A stretch of DNA of 7,126 nt, from the NCBI GenBank assembly GCA_016794075.1, contig JAEUKU010000127.1, forward strand, positions 1-7,126. The letters are read 5' to 3'. Numbering within the stretch: position 1 is the first letter of the stretch; every line of letters begins with the position of its first letter. This document shows positions 1-5,165 of the stretch, piece by piece. The DNA is from Rhodospirillaceae bacterium (GTDB taxonomy: Bacteria; Pseudomonadota; Alphaproteobacteria; Dongiales; Dongiaceae). The position numbers and the translations under genes were made by a program. The notes under the pieces are model-generated. The model was not told the DNA's origin and ran no database searches. It saw only the letters and a list, made by a program, of their open reading frames with translations.

Positions 1-56
1 TCGTAGGAATGCGCGATCTCGCCGAGGCCGCGGAGGACGCGCGTGGGAAAAGTCAT
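1..56 (-). CDS. N-terminal fragment of a probable TIGR01459-type HAD hydrolase
   Basis: Reading leftward from an ATG at 56-54, an open frame of 18 codons runs off the window edge: MTFPTRVLRGLGEIAHSY, then a codon starting GA. The pattern of a short basic N-terminus followed by hxGLxEIAxxYD matches the start of the alphaproteobacterial HAD-IIA subfamily TIGR01459, in which the DxxGV phosphatase motif comes shortly after. That motif is outside the window, so the family assignment is inference. The start lies 37 bp after the EAL-gene stop on the same strand, consistent with co-transcription. There is no clear Shine-Dalgarno sequence and no alternative in-frame start between the two genes. It could also be an unrelated protein. 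Confidence 0.45.
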   Translation of the reverse strand, partial: MTFPTRVLRGLGEIAHSY

Positions 57-93
57 GAGGTCGGTCGCGGGATCTGAATGGGGGCCGATAGGC

Positions 94-1392
94 TCAGCTC
101 GCCGCGGTCTCGCTCTTGGCGATGCGCGGCTCGCCGAAGAGGTAGCCTTGCCCGAAATCGATCTGCAAATCCAGCAATTCGAGCAGCATCGGCTCGCTCT
201 CGATGCGCTCGACTACCAGGTCGATGGCGTAGGAATCGAGCGTGCGCTTCAGCATCTTCGGGTCGGAGCCGAAGAGGCCCTGGCGCGCCGCGTCGAGCAC
301 GCGGGCGGCGTCCAGCTTGAGGAAGCGGAAATGCCGCGCCGACAATTCCGAGGCGTCGATGTCGAGATCGGTGACCTGGTCGAGCGAGAAGCGGAAGCCC
401 ATCTGCGCCAGCCGCTCGAGATCCTTCCACAGCGAATCGTCGGCCTGAGCCAAGGCGCGCTGCGGGAACTCGAAGACGAGGGCCGGCGCCAGCTCGATGT
501 TCTGCGCCATCAGCTGGATGAAGTCGCGGAAGAAACCGCGGTCGACCAGCGTATGCGGCGAGATGTTGAGGAAGAAGCCGAGATTGGCGTTGCTCTTGCG
601 GATGCGCCGGAGCGTCTGGATGCAGCGGAACAGCAGCAGGTTGTCGATGGCGGTCAGCAGGCCGTAGCGCTCGGCGACGTCGAGATATTGCTCCGGCACG
701 ATGATCTTGCCGTCGCGCGTGCGCACCCGCGAATAGCACTCGAAATAGCGCCGTTTGCGCTGCGGCAGGCTGACGATCGGCTGCAGTGCGAGTTCCACCG
801 CGTTCTCGCGCAGGCCCTCGCGCACGAGATCGAGGATGGCCTGCTCGTCCAATCCCTCGGCGATCGGCGGCATCGGCAGCGACCCGGCGGCAGCGTTCTG
901 GCCGGCGCCAAACCCTTGGGGCGGCGGCGTGGCGGGCGCACCACCGGCCGGATCGACGCTCGGTTTCAGGCTGGGCGGCGGCGCCGCGGCTATACCGGAG
1001 GTGCCGCTGCGCGCGCTGTAGAGGCGCTCGATCAGCGATTGCAGCACTTTGACTTCCGCGACCACTTCGCCGACATCCTGGGCCGGGCGCGATTGCAGGT
1101 CGATGAGGGCGTGGCGCATCTGCCCCAGCTCGCCTTCCAGGCGGCGCTGCAGGCGCTCGCCATGCGACAGCGCCTCGAGCGCGCCGGAGATGCGGCTGCG
1201 GGTCAGGCGCTGCGCCTCGACCAGCTCCAGGGCGAGATGGATGACCGCGCCCGCGAGCAGCGCCAAGCCGCCGAACAACAGCGCCTCCATCGCGGTGACG
1301 GACGGGACGTAGATCGGCAGCCCGAAGGCGATCAGGGCCGCGGGCAGCAGGTAGATCAGGCAGGGCAGAAGCCGGCGAAGTCCGGTGATCAT
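94..1392 (-). CDS. Membrane-anchored degenerate EAL-domain protein (TipF-like architecture)
   Basis: A 432-residue protein. Two hydrophobic segments at about 7-28 and 36-57 suggest a membrane hairpin. A charged, heptad-like stretch at about 58-125 looks like a coiled coil, followed by a Pro/Ala/Gly-rich linker at about 137-180 and an EAL-type domain at about 185-425. Compared with active c-di-GMP phosphodiesterases, the EAL signature is ECY (E218 kept), N276 in LNISP is kept, the ExTE motif reads EFPQ (E308 kept, second Glu is Gln311), the metal-binding DDFG reads DQVT (D338 kept, second Asp is Gln339), K359 is kept, EGVE reads ERIE (E395 and E398 kept), and GQGYLFG is kept. Loss of the second Asp and of loop 6 argues against hydrolysis, so binding c-di-GMP as an effector is the better guess. 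The order of two TM segments, coiled coil, linker and degenerate EAL domain is that of Caulobacter TipF, a flagellar assembly factor; orthology is inferred. The ATG at 1392 has AGGAC about 10 bases upstream. It follows pyrD after 57 bp, and a CtrA box lies in that gap. Confidence 0.85.
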   Translation of the reverse strand: MITGLRRLLPCLIYLLPAALIAFGLPIYVPSVTAMEALLFGGLALLAGAVIHLALELVEAQRLTRSRISGALEALSHGERLQRRLEGELGQMRHALIDLQSRPAQDVGEVVAEVKVLQSLIERLYSARSGTSGIAAAPPPSLKPSVDPAGGAPATPPPQGFGAGQNAAAGSLPMPPIAEGLDEQAILDLVREGLRENAVELALQPIVSLPQRKRRYFECYSRVRTRDGKIIVPEQYLDVAERYGLLTAIDNLLLFRCIQTLRRIRKSNANLGFFLNISPHTLVDRGFFRDFIQLMAQNIELAPALVFEFPQRALAQADDSLWKDLERLAQMGFRFSLDQVTDLDIDASELSARHFRFLKLDAARVLDAARQGLFGSDPKMLKRTLDSYAIDLVVERIESEPMLLELLDLQIDFGQGYLFGEPRIAKSETAAS

Positions 1393-1418
1393 CTTGGCGT
1401 CAGTCCTAGAACATCGTG

Positions 1419-1434
1419 GTTAATGCCGGATTAA
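1419..1434 (-). promoter_or_regulatory. Consensus CtrA-binding site upstream of the EAL gene
   Basis: On the minus strand this reads TTAA-TCCGGCA-TTAAC, a perfect match to the alphaproteobacterial CtrA full site TTAA-N7-TTAAC. It lies entirely in the 57-bp gap between the pyrD stop and the EAL-gene ATG, with its near edge 26 bases from that ATG. Such AT-rich paired half-sites are rare by chance in DNA this GC-rich. Because it is so close to the start codon, any promoter it activates would give a very short leader, or the site could act as a repressor. CtrA control is inferred from the match alone. Confidence 0.6.
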
Positions 1435-1449
1435 GCTTGGCGTCGCCGC

Positions 1450-2508
1450 TCAGCGGTGATCGGCCCCGATCGCCGCCGCGACCGAGGGCAGGCCGTCGCG
1501 CTCCAAACAGGCGACGAGCTCGCGCTTGATGCGCTGCACCAGGCCGGGGCCGGCGAAGACCAGGGCGGAATAGAGCTGCACCAGCGAGGCGCCGGCGCGG
1601 ATCTTGGCATAGGCGTCCGCCCCATTGGCGATGCCGCCGACGCCGATCAGGGGCAGTCTGCCCTGGGTCAGACGGTAGACCCGCCGCAGGATCTCGGTCG
1701 AGGGCGCGAAAAGCGGCCGGCCGCTCAAGCCCCCCGCTTCTTTCGCGTAACGCGGATCGAGGCCGGCCGGGCGGGCGATCGTGGTGTTGCTGACGATGAG
1801 GCCGGCGAGTTCCCCCTGCAGCGCCACCGCGGCGATATCCTCCAGGTCCTGGTCCTGCAGATCGGGCGCGATCTTCAGGAGGAGCGGCGGCATCTTGCCG
1901 GCACAGGCAGCGGCGAGCGCGCGGTGCGTGCGGCCGACCAGCTCCTGCAACGGCGCCTTGCCCTGCAGGGCGCGCAGGCCGGGCGTGTTCGGCGAAGAGA
2001 CGTTGATGACGACGTAGTCGGCCATGGGCCCGAGTTGCGCCGCGCCGATCTCGTAATCGGCGGCGGCGTCCGCCGTCTCCTTGTTCTTGCCGAGATTGAT
2101 GCCGAGGATGCCGTCGCCGCGGCGCCGCCCGGCGAGGCGCGCGGCCATCGCCGGCACGCCGTCATTGTTGAAGCCCATGCGGTTGATGACGGCGCCGTCG
2201 GCGGCCAGGCGGAACAACCGCGGCTTGGGGTTGCCGGGCTGCGGCCTCGGGGTGACGCTGCCGACCTCGACGAAGCCGAAGCCGAGGCGTAGCGCCGGGC
2301 GCCACACAGCCGCGTTCTTGTCGAAGCCAGCGGCGAGGCCGACCGGATTGGCGAAATCCAGGCCCAACACGGAGACCCGCAGCCGGGGGTCGTCCGGCCC
2401 CCTCTCGCCGGGAACCAGGCCGAGCGCCAGGGCGCGCAGGGCAAGCCGATGGGCGGCCTCCGGCGGCAGGCACCGCAGCAGCCGCGTCAGCCCGGAAAAT
2501 AAGTCCAT
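1450..2508 (-). CDS. pyrD: Dihydroorotate dehydrogenase, class 2 (quinone-dependent)
   Basis: This enzyme catalyses the fourth step of de novo pyrimidine synthesis, oxidising dihydroorotate to orotate with FMN and passing electrons to membrane quinones. It has 352 residues, a normal class 2 length. The N-terminal roughly 30 residues form an amphipathic helical region (MDLFSGLTRLLRCLP...) typical of the membrane/quinone-tunnel domain that separates class 2 from cytosolic class 1 enzymes. Visible motifs are FANPVGLAAGFDKNA (52-66), GSVTPRPQPGNPKPR (83-97), NRMGFNNDG (109-117), GINLGKNK (136-143), NVSSPNTPGLR (169-179), LLKIAPDL (210-217), SNTTIARP (240-247), GGLSGRPLF (259-267) and the FMN phosphate-binding IGVGGIANGADAYAKI. 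Ser172 lines up with the catalytic base of E. coli PyrD (Ser175). The ATG at 2508 fits the family start; the ribosome site is weak (a purine-rich AAGGCGGGG about 10-20 bases upstream). It is the first gene of the leftward block and is divergent from the S24 regulator. Confidence 0.97.
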   Translation of the reverse strand: MDLFSGLTRLLRCLPPEAAHRLALRALALGLVPGERGPDDPRLRVSVLGLDFANPVGLAAGFDKNAAVWRPALRLGFGFVEVGSVTPRPQPGNPKPRLFRLAADGAVINRMGFNNDGVPAMAARLAGRRRGDGILGINLGKNKETADAAADYEIGAAQLGPMADYVVINVSSPNTPGLRALQGKAPLQELVGRTHRALAAACAGKMPPLLLKIAPDLQDQDLEDIAAVALQGELAGLIVSNTTIARPAGLDPRYAKEAGGLSGRPLFAPSTEILRRVYRLTQGRLPLIGVGGIANGADAYAKIRAGASLVQLYSALVFAGPGLVQRIKRELVACLERDGLPSVAAAIGADHR

Positions 2509-2648
2509 CTGGAGCCAGCCCCCGCCTTTGCGTTCGCGCAGCTATACCAGCTTGCCGGGAGCAGCAAAACCGGGCCCGGGCGTGCGGCCGGGCAAGGCAC
2601 GGCCTACGCCTTTTGGCCGGTCCTACCTATACGGAAGAGCAGAATATT

Positions 2649-2659
2649 TTCAGTCTGAA
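2649..2659. promoter_or_regulatory. 11-bp palindrome, candidate operator
   Basis: TTCAG-T-CTGAA is a perfect odd-length palindrome inside the AT-rich part of the divergent region. It overlaps the farther candidate pyrD -35 element and lies about 90 bp upstream of the regulator start. The right half CTGAAT (2655-2660) recurs in the same orientation at 2696-2701, 41 bp away, about four helical turns. Position and symmetry fit an operator for the adjacent HTH/S24 regulator or for another dimeric regulator. No binding evidence exists beyond the symmetry. Confidence 0.3.
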
Positions 2660-2737
2660 TGGGGGTACATTGATGGTGATGCAGGCGGTAACGGCCTGAA
2701 TTTGACCGATCATGGGACCTCAAGTGACGGTTCCCAA

Positions 2738-2743
2738 AGGAGG
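2738..2743 (+). promoter_or_regulatory. Strong Shine-Dalgarno that decides the regulator start
   Basis: AGGAGG is a full anti-SD match. Two adjacent ATG codons follow. The first (2746) is only 2 nt away and the second (2749) is 5 nt away, so the second is the more efficient start. Both are in the same frame, so the protein differs by one Met. Confidence 0.75.
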
Positions 2744-2748
2744 AAATG

Positions 2749-3495
2749 ATGCTGACGGCAGCAGATCGCGGAGCGCCGGAACGCGTTGCCGAGGCCGCCC
2801 AGCGGCCCGGTTTGGTTCCCATGCTGCAACATGCCGACGTCTGGCGCGGCATTGACCGCCTGGCGGCCAAGCACGGACTTTCTGCCTCCGGCCTGGCGCG
2901 CCGCGCCGGCCTCGACCCGACCGCCTTCAACCCCAGCAAGCGGATCACCCGCGAGGGCCGCCCGCGCTGGCCGTCCACCGAATCGGTGGCCAAGATCCTG
3001 ACCGTGACCGGCGAGAGCTTCGCCAGCTTCGTCACCCTGACCGGGGCGCCCGGCAGCGGCGAGGGCGCCACCTTCACCGGCGGCAAGCTGGCCGGCCGCG
3101 GCGCCGTCGGCAAGTCGATCCCGGTCGTCGCCCTGTCGCGCATCGCCGGCGAAGCCTGCTTCGACCAGAGCGGCCAGCCCACGGGCAGCGCCTGGGGCCG
3201 GGTCAACGCGCCCGGCATCGTCGATCGCACCGCCTTCGCCATCGAGATCAACGGCCACGAATTCGACCCGGTCTATCGCGACGGCGACCTGATCATCGCC
3301 TCGCCGGAAGCCGAAGTGCGCCGCGGCGACCGCATCGTCGTCGGCACCGCCGCGGGCGCCGTCCTGCTGCGCCGCGTCGGCCGCCAGGAAGCGGAAGGCC
3401 TCTATCTCGAATCGCCCACCGACAGTTCCAGCGGCTCGTTCCTGAAGAACTCCGAGATCCGCTGGATCGCCCGCGTGGTGTGGGCCAGCCAGTGA
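2749..3495 (+). CDS. HTH transcriptional regulator with protease-dead S24 (LexA/CI-like) domain
   Basis: 248 residues from the preferred ATG. The N-terminal DNA-binding part at about 29-65 (WRGIDRLAAKHGLSASGLAR, then AGLDPTAFNPSKR) is a helix-turn-helix of the alphaproteobacterial S24-regulator family. A linker rich in Gly/Ala/Thr follows at about 98-122. The C-terminal domain at about 123-247 has the S24 fold landmarks: FAIEINGHEFDPVYRDGDLIIASP, RRGDRIVV and the terminal WIARVVWASQ. In self-cleaving relatives the catalytic Ser sits in a GDSM-P-Y-DGD motif and the Lys about 35-40 residues later. Here the Ser motif reads GHEFDPVYRDGD (Glu at the Ser position) and the Lys position falls in AVLLRRVGR (Arg). 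Autocleavage is therefore unlikely, leaving a dimerisation/sensing role; that is inference. It is divergent from pyrD and followed by a terminator-like hairpin, so probably monocistronic. Its target and signal are unknown. There are no phage genes nearby, so it does not look like a prophage repressor in place. Confidence 0.85.
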   Translation: MLTAADRGAPERVAEAAQRPGLVPMLQHADVWRGIDRLAAKHGLSASGLARRAGLDPTAFNPSKRITREGRPRWPSTESVAKILTVTGESFASFVTLTGAPGSGEGATFTGGKLAGRGAVGKSIPVVALSRIAGEACFDQSGQPTGSAWGRVNAPGIVDRTAFAIEINGHEFDPVYRDGDLIIASPEAEVRRGDRIVVGTAAGAVLLRRVGRQEAEGLYLESPTDSSSGSFLKNSEIRWIARVVWASQ

Positions 3496-3504
3496 GGCAC
3501 CAAC

Positions 3505-3527
3505 AGGCATCGGCCGTGACGATGCCT
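3505..3527 (+). terminator. Hairpin downstream of the S24 regulator
   Basis: AGGCATCG (3505-3512) and CGATGCCT (3520-3527) form a perfect 8-bp stem around the 7-nt loop GCCGTGA, starting 10 bp after the regulator stop. It is not followed by a T-run, so it may be a weak terminator or an mRNA 3'-end stabilising structure rather than a strong intrinsic terminator. Confidence 0.5.
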
Positions 3528-3534
3528 TAGCCGC

Positions 3535-3628
3535 GTCGGCGGCGCCGGCGGGCAAAAGATGTCGGCTACGCCGACGAGTTCAAAGATGTCGGCTACGCCG
3601 ACGGGCAAAAGATGTCGGCTACGCCGAC
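3535..3628. repeat. Tandem array of four 15-bp near-palindromic cores
   Basis: The core GTCGGC-TAC-GCCGAC occurs identically at 3561-3575, 3588-3602 and 3614-3628, with a diverged copy GTCGGC-GGC-GCCGGC at 3535-3549. Each core is a 6-bp inverted repeat around 3 nt. The connectors are GGGCAAAAGAT (3550-3560), GAGTTCAAAGAT (3576-3587) and again GGGCAAAAGAT (3603-3613), giving periods of 26, 27 and 26 bp. The second and third copies are thus embedded in a longer near-identical unit that includes AAAGAT. The 26/27 alternation breaks codon phase, so it is not a protein repeat. The connectors are too short and too similar for CRISPR spacers. The function is unknown; it may be a dispersed genomic repeat, a protein-binding array or an RNA structure. 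Confidence 0.85.
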
Positions 3629-3636
3629 TTGGGGAG

Positions 3637-3671
3637 CGGGCGATCGGTCCAGGCCGGTCGCCCGTTTGCTT
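3637..3671 (+). terminator. Intrinsic terminator-like hairpin before the aminotransferase
   Basis: CGGGCGATCGG (3637-3647) pairs with CCGGTCGCCCG (3654-3664) in an 11-bp stem with one G-T wobble and a 6-nt loop TCCAGG. It is followed by TTTGCTTTG. This is the best intrinsic terminator candidate in the window. It would stop plus-strand transcription from the regulator and repeat array, about 125 bp ahead of the aminotransferase start, implying that gene has its own promoter. Between 3672 and 3778 I see only weak -10-like elements (TATGCT at 3750-3755) without a good -35. Confidence 0.6.
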
Positions 3672-3791
3672 TGCGGCGCATTTGTACCGATACGCGTTTC
3701 GCAAGCCTCGCCGAACTTTCGCCGCCTCGCCTGCGGCGCCTGCAGCGGCTATGCTCGGGCGCGAGAGCGGATCGAGACAAGGGTGCATGAC

Positions 3792-4634
3792 GTGGACAAG
3801 CTGAACTGGATCGACGGCGCCTGGGTCGAGGGCGACCCGGCCATCATGAAGACCTGGGACCAGGCCATCTGGCTGGGTGCCGCCATCTTCGACGGCGCGC
3901 GCGCCTTCGACGGCTATGCGCCGGACCTCGATCTGCATTGCGAGCGCGCGGTGCGCTCCGCCGCCAATATCGGCCTCAAATCGCCGATGAGCGCCAAGGA
4001 GATCGAGGCGATCCTGCGCGAGGGCATCCGCAAGTTCCCCGCCGGCTCGCCGCTCTATCTGCGCCCCTTCATGTGGGCGGAAAAAGGCGGGCTGGTTCCC
4101 GACCCGGCCTCGACGCGCATCGTCATCTCGCTCAGCCTGACGCCGCTGCCGCAGCCCGGGACGATGTCGGCCTGCCTGTCGAAATTCCGTCGCCCCGGCC
4201 CCGACATGGCGCCGACCGACGCCAAGGCTGTCGCGCTCTATGCGCAAGCCGGCCGCGCCCAGGCGGAAGCGCAAAGCCGCGGCTATGACGAGGCGGTGAT
4301 GGTCGGTCCCGACGGCTTCGTCGCCGAATTCTCCGGCGCCAACCTGTTCATCGTGAAGGACGGCGTGGCGCTGACGCCGAAGCCGAACGGCACTTTCCTG
4401 AACGGCATCACCCGGCAACGCGTGCTGAAGCTGCTGCGCGAAAACGGCATCCAGGCCGAGGAGCGTGACCTGCGACCGCAGGATCTCGACAGCTGCGACG
4501 AGATGTTCTCGACCGGCAACTACGCCAAGGTGCTGCCGATCACCCGCTATGAATCGCGCGACTTCCAGCCCGGCCCGGTCTACCGCAAGGCGCGCGAGCT
4601 GTACTTCGCCTACGCGAAGACGCAGCCGGTATAG
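3792..4634 (+). CDS. Class IV PLP aminotransferase, branched-chain amino acid type
   Basis: A 280-residue fold-type IV PLP enzyme. It probably interconverts branched-chain amino acids and their 2-oxo acids using glutamate/2-oxoglutarate in the cytoplasm. Visible landmarks are the N-terminal LNWIDGAWVEGD, the GAAIFDGARAFDG segment (29-41), LYLRPF (88-93; Tyr89 and Arg91 match the carboxylate-binding Tyr-x-Arg of E. coli IlvE), Lys145 in TDAKAVALYAQ (Schiff-base lysine), GYDEAVMVGPDGFVAEFSGANLF (164-186, with Glu179 near the pyridine nitrogen), LNGITRQRV (cofactor phosphate loop) and FSTGNYAKVLPITRYE. It is shorter than E. coli IlvE. I chose GTG at 3792 because AAGGG (3779-3783) is 8 nt upstream and the family similarity starts here; GTG 3783 lacks spacing. 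Related class IV enzymes (aminodeoxychorismate lyase, D-amino acid aminotransferase) are less likely alternatives. It appears to be a single-gene unit between a terminator and a REP-like element. Confidence 0.85.
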   Translation: MDKLNWIDGAWVEGDPAIMKTWDQAIWLGAAIFDGARAFDGYAPDLDLHCERAVRSAANIGLKSPMSAKEIEAILREGIRKFPAGSPLYLRPFMWAEKGGLVPDPASTRIVISLSLTPLPQPGTMSACLSKFRRPGPDMAPTDAKAVALYAQAGRAQAEAQSRGYDEAVMVGPDGFVAEFSGANLFIVKDGVALTPKPNGTFLNGITRQRVLKLLRENGIQAEERDLRPQDLDSCDEMFSTGNYAKVLPITRYESRDFQPGPVYRKARELYFAYAKTQPV

Positions 4635-4646
4635 GCACGCCCTCAT

Positions 4647-4739
4647 TTCGTCATTGCCGGGCTTGACCCGGCAATCCAGTTTTCCATCCAGCGACGGACG
4701 CGAACTTGGATCACCGGGTCTTCGCCCGGTGATGACGAA
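4647..4739. repeat. REP-like bipartite palindromic intergenic element
   Basis: The ends TTCGTCAT (4647-4654) and ATGACGAA (4732-4739) are perfectly complementary. Inside are two strong hairpins: ATTGCCGGG (4653-4661) with CCCGGCAAT (4667-4675), loop CTTGA; and ATCACCGGG (4710-4718) with CCCGGTGAT (4725-4733), loop TCTTCG. A partial pairing between CCAGTT (4676-4681) and AACTTGG (4703-4709) closes the middle. The whole can fold as a branched structure with short outer stem. Elements with a GTCATTGCCGGGCTTGACCC start and a complementary end are common between genes in alphaproteobacteria. It lies between the convergent aminotransferase and terB-like genes, where it may also terminate both transcripts. 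Confidence 0.8.
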
Positions 4740-4760
4740 GTGGGGAACCTTGAACCGAAG

Positions 4761-5165
4761 CTACAGCGTCAGATGCCGCGCGCGGGCGCCGCGTTCGATG
4801 GCGGCGGCGACCAGCTTGCCGATCTGCAGCTCGTAGCGGATCATCTCGAGCAGGCGCGATTCCTCGACCGTCACCTTGCCGTCGGCGGCGGCGACGTCGC
4901 AGGCCAGCGCATAGGCCGTCTCGCGCAGCTTCTCCGGCAGGCCGTCGCGGACCAGCTTCAGGATCTTGTCCAGCCCGTCCGCGCCCTTCAGCATGTCGAC
5001 GCAGGCGGCCGAGGTCTTGGCGATCAGCGATTTGTCGAAATCGCGGAAGATCGGCAGATGCACCACCAGGTCGGTCATCTCGCTCAGTTCCGAATCCGGC
5101 ATGCTCTGGTCGGAGGCGGACATCACGACCATGACATAGATCAAGGCGGCGTGGTGATCGATCAT
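4761..5165 (-). CDS. TerB-family (tellurite resistance TerB-like) protein
   Basis: A 134-residue all-helical acidic protein, the usual length for stand-alone TerB proteins. The second half carries the family signature DVAAADGKVTVEESRLLEMIR (90-110), with the acidic Asp90, Asp95, Glu101 and Glu102 that in this family can coordinate metal. The first half contains a weaker version, VMSASDQSMPDSELSEM (about 14-30), consistent with the known internal duplication of the fold. The ATG at 5165 (MIDHHAALIYV) is preferred. An open frame continues far upstream but only as antisense to the transporter gene, and AGGAAAGAG lies about 10-18 nt before this ATG. No TerC, TerD or other ter genes are visible, so a role in tellurite resistance should not be assumed. 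Stand-alone members are generally of unknown function. Confidence 0.85.
   Translation of the reverse strand: MIDHHAALIYVMVVMSASDQSMPDSELSEMTDLVVHLPIFRDFDKSLIAKTSAACVDMLKGADGLDKILKLVRDGLPEKLRETAYALACDVAAADGKVTVEESRLLEMIRYELQIGKLVAAAIERGARARHLTL

Larger units (their letters stand above)
2509..2745. promoter_or_regulatory. Divergent intergenic region between pyrD and the S24 regulator
   Basis: This 237-bp gap must hold the promoters of both genes. It contains the most AT-rich short stretch of the neighbourhood (about 2628-2660). Candidate sigma70-like elements for pyrD on the minus strand are TTTTGC (2569-2564) with TATAGC (2546-2541), spacing 17, and CTGAAA (2653-2648) with TATAGG (2631-2626), spacing 16. 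Both are weak matches. A short inverted repeat CAGGC-N7-GCCTG lies at 2682-2698. A GC-rich potential stem, CTTGCC (2551-2556) with GGCAAG (2591-2596), could form in the longer pyrD leader. I found no convincing plus-strand promoter hexamers and no recognisable riboswitch. Confidence 0.4.

Noticed and set aside
43..1434. 463-codon plus-strand open frame opposite the EAL gene
   Set aside because: Very rich in Arg, Gln, Ala and Glu with no recognisable domain, as expected from reading the antisense of GC-rich coding DNA; the minus-strand frame has clear EAL and membrane motifs.
1456..2292. 278-codon plus-strand open frame opposite pyrD
   Set aside because: Lies entirely antisense to an unambiguous pyrD and shows only low-complexity Arg/Ala/Gly/Asp composition.
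2571..2600. GC-rich self-complementary run upstream of pyrD as a pyrimidine attenuator or riboswitch
   Set aside because: Only short ambiguous stems are possible, with no T-run and no recognisable leader peptide or PyrR-type site; composition alone explains it.
2749..3495. Prophage CI repressor marking an integrated phage
   Set aside because: No integrase, excisionase, structural genes or attachment-site repeats around it, and the C-terminal tail resembles chromosomal alphaproteobacterial S24 regulators.
3535..3628. CRISPR mini-array
   Set aside because: Repeats are 15 bp and connectors only 11-12 nt, two of them identical; no cas genes nearby.
3612..3791. Upstream extension of the aminotransferase to an ATG inside the repeat array, or GTG at 3783
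   Set aside because: The extension translates the repeat and terminator (MSATPTW...) with no family resemblance; GTG 3783 has no room for a Shine-Dalgarno, while GTG 3792 has AAGGG at 8 nt.
3559..3804. 81-codon small open frame beginning with duplicated MSATPT
   Set aside because: The repeated peptide simply reflects the DNA repeat, the 26/27 period breaks frame over the array, there is no ribosome site, and the rest is Arg/Ala-rich noise.
3402..4646. 414-codon minus-strand open frame opposite the aminotransferase
   Set aside because: Antisense to a well-supported class IV aminotransferase and crosses both terminators and the repeat array; no domain features.
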